Assembly: GCA_027858895.1 (NCBI GenBank) | Contig: JAQIBX010000129.1 | Coordinates: forward strand, 1 to 64,000 | Direction of reading: 5' to 3' | DNA length: 64,000 bases | From: Desulfuromusa sp. | GTDB lineage: Bacteria > Desulfobacterota > Desulfuromonadia > Desulfuromonadales > Geopsychrobacteraceae | In this document: positions 10,259-18,668 of the stretch, piece after piece | Numbering within the stretch: the stretch's first letter is position 1 | Layout: each line of letters opens with the position of its first letter | Translations under genes and position numbers: made by a program | The notes under the pieces: generated by a model | What the model saw: the letters and a program-made list of their open reading frames with translations, nothing else | Told to the model about the DNA's origin: nothing | Database searches by the model: none

Positions 10259-11329
10259 ATGGATAGTAAAACTCTCAATCAAATTCTGGAAATTGCCTTT
10301 GCGAAGCGGGTTTCCGATGTTCATTTTGAAGTCGACAACCCTCCCTTCTTCCGCGCCCATGGACAACTTTTACGTTCTAAATTAGCCAGCTTGAAACCTG
10401 CAGATACTGAGTTTATTGCTGCAACGATCATGAAAAACAATAAACGCGATCTCCCTGCAGATTTCACTGAGTTCGATGCTTCTTATTCCCTGGCTAACAG
10501 TGGTCGCTTTCGGGTCAGTATTTTTAAACAACGTGGCAATATTGGTATTGTCATGCGTGTTATTCCGCCCGAAATTGGCGATTTCAAAAAACTAAAACTG
10601 CCGGCGGTTCTCTCAGAAATAGTTAAAGCGCCAAACGGTCTCGTGTTAGTCACTGGGCCAACTGGAAATGGCAAATCGACGACCCTTGCATCAATGATCA
10701 ATTACATCAATGATAAGTACGCATACAATATTATTACCATTGAAGACCCGATAGAGTTCCTGTTCGCATCGATAAAAAGTTGTATTATCCAGCGTGAAGT
10801 TGGCATAGACACGACAGATTTTGGCTCTGCATTGAAGGCTTCCTTGAGAATGGATCCAGATGTCATCATGGTTGGAGAATTAAGGGATCTGGAAACTATA
10901 GATGCCTGCATAAAAGCATCTGAAACCGGGCATCTGGTCTTTTCAACTCTGCACACCCAGAATGCGGCTTCAACAATAAATCGGATTATTGGACATTACC
11001 CCCCTGATTCGCAGAAGATTGTCCGGCAACGACTGGCAGATATTCTGGTTGCAACAATTTCTTTAAGGCTGGTCGAAGATAAGGAGGGTGAAAACCTTAT
11101 CCCAGTTGTCGAGGTTATGCGCACAACGACGACGATTCAGGCCTGCATCCGAGATGGAAACCTCAATGAGATAGAAGGCCATATCGAAAAAGGGGCGGCT
11201 CAATACCAGATGCAGTCAATGGATCAACACTTGATCCAACTTTGCAACAAAGGACTGATCTCGGTAAGAGAAGCGAAGCGGGTTTCTAATTCCATGGATT
11301 TGGAGCGAAAGCTGACTTTCACTCAATAG
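10259..11329 (+). CDS. PilT/PilU-like twitching ATPase
   Basis: 356 aa; Walker A GPTGNGKSTTLASMI, ITIEDPIEFLF, MVGELRDLETI, GHLVFSTLHTQNAASTINRII. Confidence 0.92.
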   Translation: MDSKTLNQILEIAFAKRVSDVHFEVDNPPFFRAHGQLLRSKLASLKPADTEFIAATIMKNNKRDLPADFTEFDASYSLANSGRFRVSIFKQRGNIGIVMRVIPPEIGDFKKLKLPAVLSEIVKAPNGLVLVTGPTGNGKSTTLASMINYINDKYAYNIITIEDPIEFLFASIKSCIIQREVGIDTTDFGSALKASLRMDPDVIMVGELRDLETIDACIKASETGHLVFSTLHTQNAASTINRIIGHYPPDSQKIVRQRLADILVATISLRLVEDKEGENLIPVVEVMRTTTTIQACIRDGNLNEIEGHIEKGAAQYQMQSMDQHLIQLCNKGLISVREAKRVSNSMDLERKLTFTQ

Positions 11330-11333
11330 ACAA

Positions 11334-11368
11334 AAAACCCCGGTGTAAAGTACAGCCGGGCTTTTTAC
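11334..11368. terminator. Intrinsic (bidirectional) terminator between the convergent pilT-like and phosphagen kinase genes
   Basis: AAAAAACCCGG-tgtaaagtacag-CCGGGCTTTTT hairpin with A/T tracts on both sides. Confidence 0.75.
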
Positions 11369-11387
11369 TTTCTGTCATGATTACAGG

Positions 11388-12440
11388 TTACAGCTCTTTT
11401 TCTTTGTTGATGAGAGCAACAACCCCATTGTACATATCCTGAACACATTCAACTTCTGTCACGCCCAACCGCCTTTTATTGCTGATATCAAAAATACCAC
11501 TCTCACTTTCCGAATGTTCACCGTGAATACCGCGTATCTGTAGGTGATGTGAATCGGCAATGTTCTTAAAAGCAGGCATGTCGGCAGCGAGTTTAGGTAA
11601 GCGGATATGCACACTGGCCCGCATGGCCGTTCCCAGATTGGTCGGACAACTGGTCACATACCCGAGCCGCTGATCAAACATGAAAGTAACAGTTTTTTCG
11701 ATTTCCTTAACCGCAGTGACCAAGCGAGTGAATACGGCTTCAATATCACCACCTTGCTGCATAGAAATAATCCGCAACTGGTCTTCTTCGTTCACCCAAA
11801 CCAGAAACGTTTTCTCCCGGTTATGAAAAATTCCCCGACCTTCAGGCCAGTCGCGGTTTAACCCAGCGGCATCAAGAAATCGATCTCCGGCTTTGAATAA
11901 AAAATGATCGGCAACCAATTGATCTCGAACTGTTTCGTCCATCCCCAATAAAGGATAATAAGTTCCTGCCAGTTCTCCACTTAAGTTGCATAGAGATTTG
12001 GCGACCTGAGATTCAATTGTATTTCTCTGTTCTCTAGAGAGAGCAGGACCGAGCGGCACCTCAGCAACATTACGCCCTACTCTGATTCTGGTGGAGAGAA
12101 TATACAGACCGTCGGGATCTGGATTTGGAGCAGACAGAGTTTTCATATTTAAATTGCTGCGATGTATATCGGTCTTGGTAAAACCATGATAATCGGCAAT
12201 AATCGGGTCGAAAAGAGCGCTAAAAAGGGTATACGATTCAGCATCTCCGGCATAAATGCCAATACTGCTATCCTGATTTACAACGCCCGAATTGATTGCC
12301 TGAGCAAAAGTAAAACCGCTCCCGGTAATCTTGTCTTTCAACTGTTCAAAAGCTGGTTCAGACAAATGTCGGTACAACAGCGAAGAGCAATTCGGTTTAA
12401 ACTCAGGAAAAGTTGAACCATCCCATCTCATTGCAGTCAC
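11388..12440 (-). CDS. Phosphagen (ATP:guanido) kinase, arginine-kinase-like, two-domain form
   Basis: 350 aa; DPDGLYILSTRIRVGRN, CPTNLGTAMRASVHIRLPKL (ATP:guanido phosphotransferase signature), GEHSESESGIFDISNKRRLG. Has an N-terminal helical domain ahead of the catalytic domain. Start may be GTG 12440 or ATG 12431. Confidence 0.85.
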   Translation of the reverse strand: MTAMRWDGSTFPEFKPNCSSLLYRHLSEPAFEQLKDKITGSGFTFAQAINSGVVNQDSSIGIYAGDAESYTLFSALFDPIIADYHGFTKTDIHRSNLNMKTLSAPNPDPDGLYILSTRIRVGRNVAEVPLGPALSREQRNTIESQVAKSLCNLSGELAGTYYPLLGMDETVRDQLVADHFLFKAGDRFLDAAGLNRDWPEGRGIFHNREKTFLVWVNEEDQLRIISMQQGGDIEAVFTRLVTAVKEIEKTVTFMFDQRLGYVTSCPTNLGTAMRASVHIRLPKLAADMPAFKNIADSHHLQIRGIHGEHSESESGIFDISNKRRLGVTEVECVQDMYNGVVALINKEKEL

Positions 12441-12604
12441 ACACCTTCCTTGTCAGAATTTATTTTCTCTTTGGAGTCAGATTGACTTTCTTCTGTTGTT
12501 TGTTTCGGTTTTTTTTTGGCCTTGTTCACCATCCACAAAATTGCGAAAGTGATCACCAGGGTAAGAAATATAAACAAAATATCAGCAAAACGAATCGTTT
12601 CCAT
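12437..12604 (-). CDS. Small single-pass membrane protein (55 aa), not in the supplied ORF track
   Basis: ATG at 12602-12604 preceded by GGAGG; METIRFADILFIFLTLVITFAILWMVNKAKKKPKQTTEESQSDSKEKINSDKEGV*; its stop overlaps the GTG start of the phosphagen kinase (GTGTGA). Confidence 0.65.
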   Translation of the reverse strand: METIRFADILFIFLTLVITFAILWMVNKAKKKPKQTTEESQSDSKEKINSDKEGV

Positions 12605-12716
12605 TAATCCTCCGTATAGGCTATTTCCTGTACCTCAGAATATCACGCCATGTTTCGTTGCGCTATTCAGCCTGTTTTGTGTTTTAATTTAGCACCGGAA
12701 AGAAGCAATAGAAATA

Positions 12717-12748
12717 AAAAAAGGATGATGCTAATGCATCATCCTTTT
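12717..12748 (-). terminator. Intrinsic terminator downstream of tRNA-Gln
   Basis: AAAAAGGATGATGC-ta-atGCATCATCCTTTT near-perfect hairpin with a T run on the minus strand. Confidence 0.75.
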
Positions 12749-12778
12749 AGTTGTTACCCCTCAGGGTAACTAAAAATC

Positions 12779-12959
12779 AATGGCTGGGGCGACAGGGATC
12801 GTCCACTTTGTCACAGACATCATGTCGGTTCCTGCGTAGACTCCCCTACACTCACTGTCGCGGACATCCTGTCCGCTTTTCTGACATTAAGTCAGCGTTC
12901 GTTTCGCTTCGATCCCTTTCGAGATTCGTTTATTTTAATGGCTGGGGCGACAGGGATCG
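12779..12959 (-). repeat. 23-bp direct repeat of the tRNA-Gln 3' end within the tRNA trailer
   Basis: aatggctggggcgacagggatcg occurs at 12779-12801 and again at 12937-12959 (the real tRNA 3' end), 158 bp apart. Confidence 0.85.
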
Positions 12960-13013
12960 AACCTGTGAATGCTGGAATCAAAATCCAGTGCCTTACCGCT
13001 TGGCGACGCCCCA
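12939..13013 (-). tRNA. tRNA-Gln (TTG)
   Basis: TGGGGCGTCGCCAAGCGGTAAGGCACTGGATTTTGATTCCAGCATTCACAGGTTCGATCCCTGTCGCCCCAGCCA; cloverleaf, anticodon TTG, encoded CCA. Confidence 0.95.
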
Positions 13014-13062
13014 TTAAATGAGATGGGTTTTCTAACAAAGTTAGCCTATGCCGTCAAGCAAA

Positions 13063-13099
13063 AATCGACCCTGCCACGGTAATCATGGCAGGGTCGATT
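13063..13099 (-). terminator. Intrinsic terminator of the aminotransferase gene
   Basis: AATCGACCCTGCCA-cggtaatca-TGGCAGGGTCGATT, 14-bp perfect stem. Confidence 0.75.
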
Positions 13100-13120
13100 A
13101 ATATTGAGTGACAAGGGTGA

Positions 13121-14311
13121 TCAAAGAACTGATTTGATCGCTTCGCAGAGTCTGTCCATATTGTCAGGAGTCATTCCGGCGACATTGATACGGCCAGAAC
13201 CAACGATGTAGATGGAGTATTCATCACGCAATCGGTCAACCTGGTCCTTGGTTAGACCAGAAAAACTGAACATGCCACGTTGCTTAATAATTGAAGAAAA
13301 ATCCTGCTGCACCCCTTTTTCTTTGAGCGTTTTGACAAACAGGTGGCGCATCTCGTTGATCCGGTCACGGATTTCAGCTACTTCTTCGAGCCACTTAGCT
13401 TTAAGTTCAGAATCACTCAAAACAACAGCCACAATCTGACCACCGTGAGAAGGAGGGTTCGAGTAATTATAGCGAATTCTCTGCTTAACTTGACTCATCA
13501 CTGTATTGGCCTGATTTGCATCATCGGCAACAACTGTCAATGCACCGGTTCTTTCACGGTAAAGGCCAAAATTTTTGGAAAAACTTGAGCAGACCAGCAT
13601 CTGCTTAACCTTTTTAACAAGCTCAAGCAGACCAGCTCGATCCTCTTCTATACCGGTCGCCAAGCCTTGATAAGCAAAGTCTACTAAAGGCAAAACCCCC
13701 AATTCCGCAAGCAAGTCACCGATCTTGGACCATTGCTCTAGAGTTGGGTCAATACCTGTTGGATTATGGCAGCAGCCATGCAGAAGAATAACGTCTCCCT
13801 TAGGTATTTTCTTGATCGACTCATACATTGCGTCGAAATCAAGACCGTTAGTCTCGGGGTCACGATAAGCGTACTTTTCACACTTAACTCCGGCCGCTTC
13901 AAAGATCGTATTATGATTAGCCCAAGTCGGGTTACTTAACCAGATTTTAGCACCAGGATGGACAATATTTAGATAATCACCGGCCACACGTAATGCTCCT
14001 GTACCACCTGGGCATTGAGCGGTTGCTGCACGCTTACTGTCGATGATCTCATGACCTTCGCCAAACAAGAGCTCCTGAACTTTTGCACAGTAAACAGGCT
14101 CGCCAGTCATCGCCAGGTAGCCTTTGGTATTTTCCTGCTCAAGAATGCGCCTCTCAGCCTCTTTCACAGTATCAAGAACCGGGGTTTTGCCGGTAGAATC
14201 TTGATAGACACCAACGGAAAGATTAATCTTATCGGGATTAGGATCGGCCTTGAATGTTTCGGTCAAACCAAGTATCGGATCTGGAGGGGCAATTTTCACA
14301 TTCTCGAACAT
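13121..14311 (-). CDS. Aromatic/aspartate aminotransferase (class I)
   Basis: 396 aa; MFENVKIAPPDPILGLTETFKADPNPDKINLSVGVYQD, LLHGCCHNPTGID, SFSKNFGLYRERTGAL. Confidence 0.93.
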   Translation of the reverse strand: MFENVKIAPPDPILGLTETFKADPNPDKINLSVGVYQDSTGKTPVLDTVKEAERRILEQENTKGYLAMTGEPVYCAKVQELLFGEGHEIIDSKRAATAQCPGGTGALRVAGDYLNIVHPGAKIWLSNPTWANHNTIFEAAGVKCEKYAYRDPETNGLDFDAMYESIKKIPKGDVILLHGCCHNPTGIDPTLEQWSKIGDLLAELGVLPLVDFAYQGLATGIEEDRAGLLELVKKVKQMLVCSSFSKNFGLYRERTGALTVVADDANQANTVMSQVKQRIRYNYSNPPSHGGQIVAVVLSDSELKAKWLEEVAEIRDRINEMRHLFVKTLKEKGVQQDFSSIIKQRGMFSFSGLTKDQVDRLRDEYSIYIVGSGRINVAGMTPDNMDRLCEAIKSVL

Positions 14312-14498
14312 GCCAGTAAACCTTTCATAAATTCAGGGTTAATTAGATGCTGTATCAGGGATACATACTCTTTCTCCAAAGCAGCAAAATACGCTTCTCT
14401 TACCAATTATGTGATCTAATATCAAGTAGGTACTGCTGATTTCTTCTACCTCAAGCAAGAGTCCTTGTCAAAGCCAAAAGAGCCAAAGTCATTAAACT

Positions 14499-17400
14499 TT
14501 AACCATTGACCTTTGTTCTCCAGAATTTGTCTCTTGCAGACTCAGCCAATGAATATAAAACTGGAACGACCACCAAAGTAAGCAGTGTCGCAAATGCTAA
14601 ACCAAAAATAACTGCTACAGCCATTGGCCCCCACCAGTCTGCCGATTCACCACCGATAATCCAACTGAACGTTTTAAAATCAAAACTTATTCCTATAGCC
14701 ATTGGCAAAAGACCAAGAATTGTCGTCGTTGCTGTCAACAGCACTGGCCGAAAACGTACCGTTCCGGCACGGACCAACGCTGCATTTAATTCCATCCCCT
14801 CTTTAACCAATTGATTGATATAGTCGATCAGAACAATAGCATTATTAACAACCACTCCAGCAAGCGAAATAACCCCGATTCCAGTCATAATAATTCCAAA
14901 CGGGGTCGCAGTAATCATCAGGCCAAGAAACACCCCGGTGAGGGATAATAAAACTGACGTCATAACAATCAGCGCCTGCAGGACGGAATTAAATTGGGTA
15001 ATCAGCACCAACATGATCAGCAAAATTGCTCCGATGAAGGCTTTGGATAAAAATGCCGCTGCTTTTTGTTGTTCTTCCTGCTCTCCGGAATAATTGATCC
15101 GGTAACCGGAAGGGAGTTGCATGGATGCCAGGCGTTCCTGTACTTCCAAGAGGACTTCGTTGCTGTTACGCCCGAATGTTTCGGCCGATATCGTCACAAC
15201 CCGTTTCTGGTCAATGTGCCGAATAGAACCAAACCCTGCACCAAGATTAACCTGCGCAACGGTAGATAACGGAACCGGTGAACCATCTGCAGCCGGGATA
15301 AGCAGGTTTTTGATGTCAGCCATCGAAGTACGACGTTCTGCTGGCATGCGGGCAATAATGTCATATTCGTCTTCACCTTCACGATACACCCCCAACTTTG
15401 TTCCACTGATTGCTGCTTTAACCATCTCAGAAATTTCAGCCGTTGATAGTTTCAGCAAACTCGCTTTTTCGCGATCAACATCAATCCTGATTTCTGGTTT
15501 AGCTTTAGAAAAATCATCTTTCAGATCAACTAATCCAGTGACATCTTTAATCCTGCGTCGAACTTCTGTTACCAGCTGGTCGAGTATCACAATTTTATCA
15601 CCGCTGATTTCAACACTCACCGGAGGCCCTGTCGGGGGGCCCTCTTCCTGCCTTTCAACTTTGAATTCTGCTCCAGAGATTGGTCCCAAAGCCGTTCTGA
15701 TCCGGTCGAGGACATCGCGGGAATCTTCTTTTCGGTCTTGCCGTTCAATGAAATCAAGAGAAATTTTACTTAAGTTGGATTGAGCACTTCCGCCACCTCG
15801 ATCGCTCCCTGAGACACCAATTTCAGCGACGACATGACGAATATCATCTTCCGCAACAGCAAAGGCTTCGACTTGTTGAGACAACATATTACTGGCAGCA
15901 AGATTTGCCCCTTCAGGAGCCTTAATTTCGACAAAGGCGAGATTCGGTTGCATATCAGGGAACAGTTCAACTCCATGCCCCAACACTGCGTAAGCAGCAC
16001 CGATCCCAAACAGCAGCAGAAAAGAGGCAACAACAACCAATAATCTCTGCTTCAGCGCATATTCAAGGATGATCGCGTACCACTGGATGATTTTACTCGG
16101 CGCTTTTTTAATTTGACCACTTTTTCTGTCTAGCGACATAAAATGGCCACAGATCGTCGGGTTAATAACCAACGCAACAAACAAGGATGCCGACAGGGTG
16201 ATAATCAAGGTCAACGGCAGAAACTTCATGAATTCGCCCATAATTCCCGGCCAGAAGGTCATCGGGAAAAAAGCGCAGAGTGTCGTTGCAGTTGAACTGA
16301 TAACGGGCCAACCAACTTCTGCTGCAGCTATTTTGGCAGCTTCTACTCCCGGGTAGCCATCTTGCATGTGCCGATAAATATTTTCGACGATAACAATTGC
16401 ATTATCGACCAGCATCCCTAAAGCCAGAATTAAACTGAATAGCACGACCATGTTGAGAGTAATGCCCAACAATTGCAGCACCGCAAAAGAGAGAAGCATC
16501 GAAAAAGGAATCGCAATGGCGACAAATATGGAATTACGTAGGCCAAGGAACATAAACAGGACTACGACAACCAGAATCAGACCGGTGATAATATTATTTT
16601 CCAGCTCCGATACCATGCGACGGATATCTTTGGACTGATTAAATGTGACCGACAGGTCAATTCCCGGTGGGACGAGTTCATCAGCAGATGCGAGCAAAGC
16701 AAAAACCCGATCAGCCACTTCAATAATGTTGGCACCGGTTCTTTTTTTAATCGCAAGGGAAACACTTTGATTGCCATTGAGGCGCGCATAACTGGTGCGA
16801 TCTTCAAAAGAATCAACAATCCGGGCAACATCTTTAAAATAAATAACCTGCCCATCCCGTTCGGTCAGAACCAGATTGTCAATTTCATCCGGGTTAGAAA
16901 ATTCACCCGGAATGCGCAGCAGATATTTCCCTTGTCCAATATCAATACTGCCACCGGGGATGTTGACATTTTCTTGCCGGATCGCCCGCACAATTTCACT
17001 CAGTGAGATGCGATAAGCATAGAGACGATCTGGATCAAATTCGACCCGAATCTCGCGTTCTCGACCACCAGTCAAGACGACATCAAGGACTCCAGATATT
17101 CCTTCTATCCGTTCTTCCAGTTTTTCCCCAACCGCTTTCAGAATAGTTTCGTCTACTTCTCCTGAGACAGCAACCATCAGAATCGGGAACTCAGATAAAT
17201 TGATTTCCAGTACAGATGGGTCATTTTCCAGATCTTTAGGCAAATCTCCCTTGGCCTGATCCACCTTATCCCTGACCCACTGCAGCGCATTATCAATGTT
17301 GACATCAGGGTTAAATTCTATGGTGATCATCGAAGAGCCTTCAGCGCTGACTGAGCTGATCTTCTCAACATCTTTGAGCCCTTTGAGTTTACGCTCAATC

Positions 17401-17597
17401 GGGTAAGTGATGAGACTTTCGATGTCATCCGGCGTCACCCCTTCGTAGGGCGTAACCACCAGAACATAAGGAACGGTAATATCGGGAGTCGATTCACGCG
17501 GCAAAGTAATATAGCTGTAAATTCCGACAATCAGGATGATCAACATCAGCGCAAAAACAGTGCTACGCCGATCAATTGATGCATTTGAAATCAGCAT
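14499..17597 (-). CDS. RND efflux transporter permease (AcrB/CusA-like)
   Basis: 1032 aa; PRESTPDITVPYVLVVTPYEGVTPDDIESLITYPIE, GMLVDNAIVIVENIYR, PLTLIITLSASLFVALVINPT. Confidence 0.95.
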   Translation of the reverse strand: MLISNASIDRRSTVFALMLIILIVGIYSYITLPRESTPDITVPYVLVVTPYEGVTPDDIESLITYPIERKLKGLKDVEKISSVSAEGSSMITIEFNPDVNIDNALQWVRDKVDQAKGDLPKDLENDPSVLEINLSEFPILMVAVSGEVDETILKAVGEKLEERIEGISGVLDVVLTGGREREIRVEFDPDRLYAYRISLSEIVRAIRQENVNIPGGSIDIGQGKYLLRIPGEFSNPDEIDNLVLTERDGQVIYFKDVARIVDSFEDRTSYARLNGNQSVSLAIKKRTGANIIEVADRVFALLASADELVPPGIDLSVTFNQSKDIRRMVSELENNIITGLILVVVVLFMFLGLRNSIFVAIAIPFSMLLSFAVLQLLGITLNMVVLFSLILALGMLVDNAIVIVENIYRHMQDGYPGVEAAKIAAAEVGWPVISSTATTLCAFFPMTFWPGIMGEFMKFLPLTLIITLSASLFVALVINPTICGHFMSLDRKSGQIKKAPSKIIQWYAIILEYALKQRLLVVVASFLLLFGIGAAYAVLGHGVELFPDMQPNLAFVEIKAPEGANLAASNMLSQQVEAFAVAEDDIRHVVAEIGVSGSDRGGGSAQSNLSKISLDFIERQDRKEDSRDVLDRIRTALGPISGAEFKVERQEEGPPTGPPVSVEISGDKIVILDQLVTEVRRRIKDVTGLVDLKDDFSKAKPEIRIDVDREKASLLKLSTAEISEMVKAAISGTKLGVYREGEDEYDIIARMPAERRTSMADIKNLLIPAADGSPVPLSTVAQVNLGAGFGSIRHIDQKRVVTISAETFGRNSNEVLLEVQERLASMQLPSGYRINYSGEQEEQQKAAAFLSKAFIGAILLIMLVLITQFNSVLQALIVMTSVLLSLTGVFLGLMITATPFGIIMTGIGVISLAGVVVNNAIVLIDYINQLVKEGMELNAALVRAGTVRFRPVLLTATTTILGLLPMAIGISFDFKTFSWIIGGESADWWGPMAVAVIFGLAFATLLTLVVVPVLYSLAESARDKFWRTKVNG

Positions 17598-17600
17598 CGC

Positions 17601-18668
17601 TTAATTTTCTCCCACTTCAATTTTTGCACCATCGATCAAGAGTTGTTGCCCTGCAACGATAAGAGACTGATTTGCGGACAAGCCCTGTTCAACAATCACT
17701 CGCTGGCCAAGAGAACTGCCCAGAATGACATTAACTTTCCGAGCTTGACCATTTTCGGCGAGAAAAACAATTTTTTCACCATCCCGATCCATGACTGCAT
17801 AAAGAGGGATTGAAATCACCTGCTCTAATTGTTGTCTGACAAATTTTGCGCGCACAATCATCCCCGATCGAAGTTTGCCAGAACTATTGTCAATCACAGT
17901 TTTAGTCCGATAAGTCCGGGTCGTATTGTTTGCAGAAAATGCAATTTGTTCAATAACTCCAGATATAGGTGCTGAAGATTGCGTATTGATAGACGCCGGA
18001 ATGATTTCAACTTGCTGCCCTATTTTAAGGAACGGGACATCTTTTTCCGGCACATCAGCTATGACTTTAAGTTTTTTGACCTGAACCAGCCTTAATAACG
18101 GTTTGCCTGGATCGACATATTCACCACGATCAATATAGAGGCGATCAACAATTCCACTCACCGGTGCCCGCGGAAAACTTTTTTCCAATTGCAATTTTGT
18201 TGTTTCCAAAGTTGCTTTAGCTGCGGTCAAGCCATTTTCAAGATCATCCAGTTCCTGCTTACTGACCAATCCTTCAGCTTCCAGCGTCTGATAGCGGTTA
18301 AATTTTCGGTCGATAACTTCAACATTCTGCTGATCTCGATACAGATAACTTTTAATCGTTTCGGGATCAATTTCCAATAAAATTTCGTTAGCCTGAACCC
18401 GATCACCTTCTTTGAAATGAATCTGTTGAACCGATCCGGCAATCTCAGCAGCCAGAGAGAGGTCTTCCCAGGCTTCCAGACTCGCCGGCAGGGTAAAGGT
18501 TTCTGTTAAATCGGTCAGGTCAACCTGTTCTATGGTGACCGGCACAACTTTTTCAGGCTTGATCGTTGTCTGTGCAGCACTCTCATCCTGACGATTACAA
18601 GCTGACAGGAGACAGAAACTTAACAACCCAAGCAGGATTATCTGGACAGGCAGTTTATCTATTTTCAA
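17601..18668 (-). CDS. RND efflux periplasmic adaptor (MFP) lipoprotein
   Basis: 355 aa; lipoprotein signal LLSFCLLSAC, GSVQQIHFKEGDRVQANEILLEID, FPRAPVSGIVDRLYIDRGEYVDPGKPL. Confidence 0.93.
   Translation of the reverse strand: MKIDKLPVQIILLGLLSFCLLSACNRQDESAAQTTIKPEKVVPVTIEQVDLTDLTETFTLPASLEAWEDLSLAAEIAGSVQQIHFKEGDRVQANEILLEIDPETIKSYLYRDQQNVEVIDRKFNRYQTLEAEGLVSKQELDDLENGLTAAKATLETTKLQLEKSFPRAPVSGIVDRLYIDRGEYVDPGKPLLRLVQVKKLKVIADVPEKDVPFLKIGQQVEIIPASINTQSSAPISGVIEQIAFSANNTTRTYRTKTVIDNSSGKLRSGMIVRAKFVRQQLEQVISIPLYAVMDRDGEKIVFLAENGQARKVNVILGSSLGQRVIVEQGLSANQSLIVAGQQLLIDGAKIEVGEN

Noticed and set aside
11388-12440. Assignment as McsB protein-arginine kinase
   Set aside because: An N-terminal guanidino-kinase domain precedes the catalytic domain and no mcsA or clpC partner is nearby.
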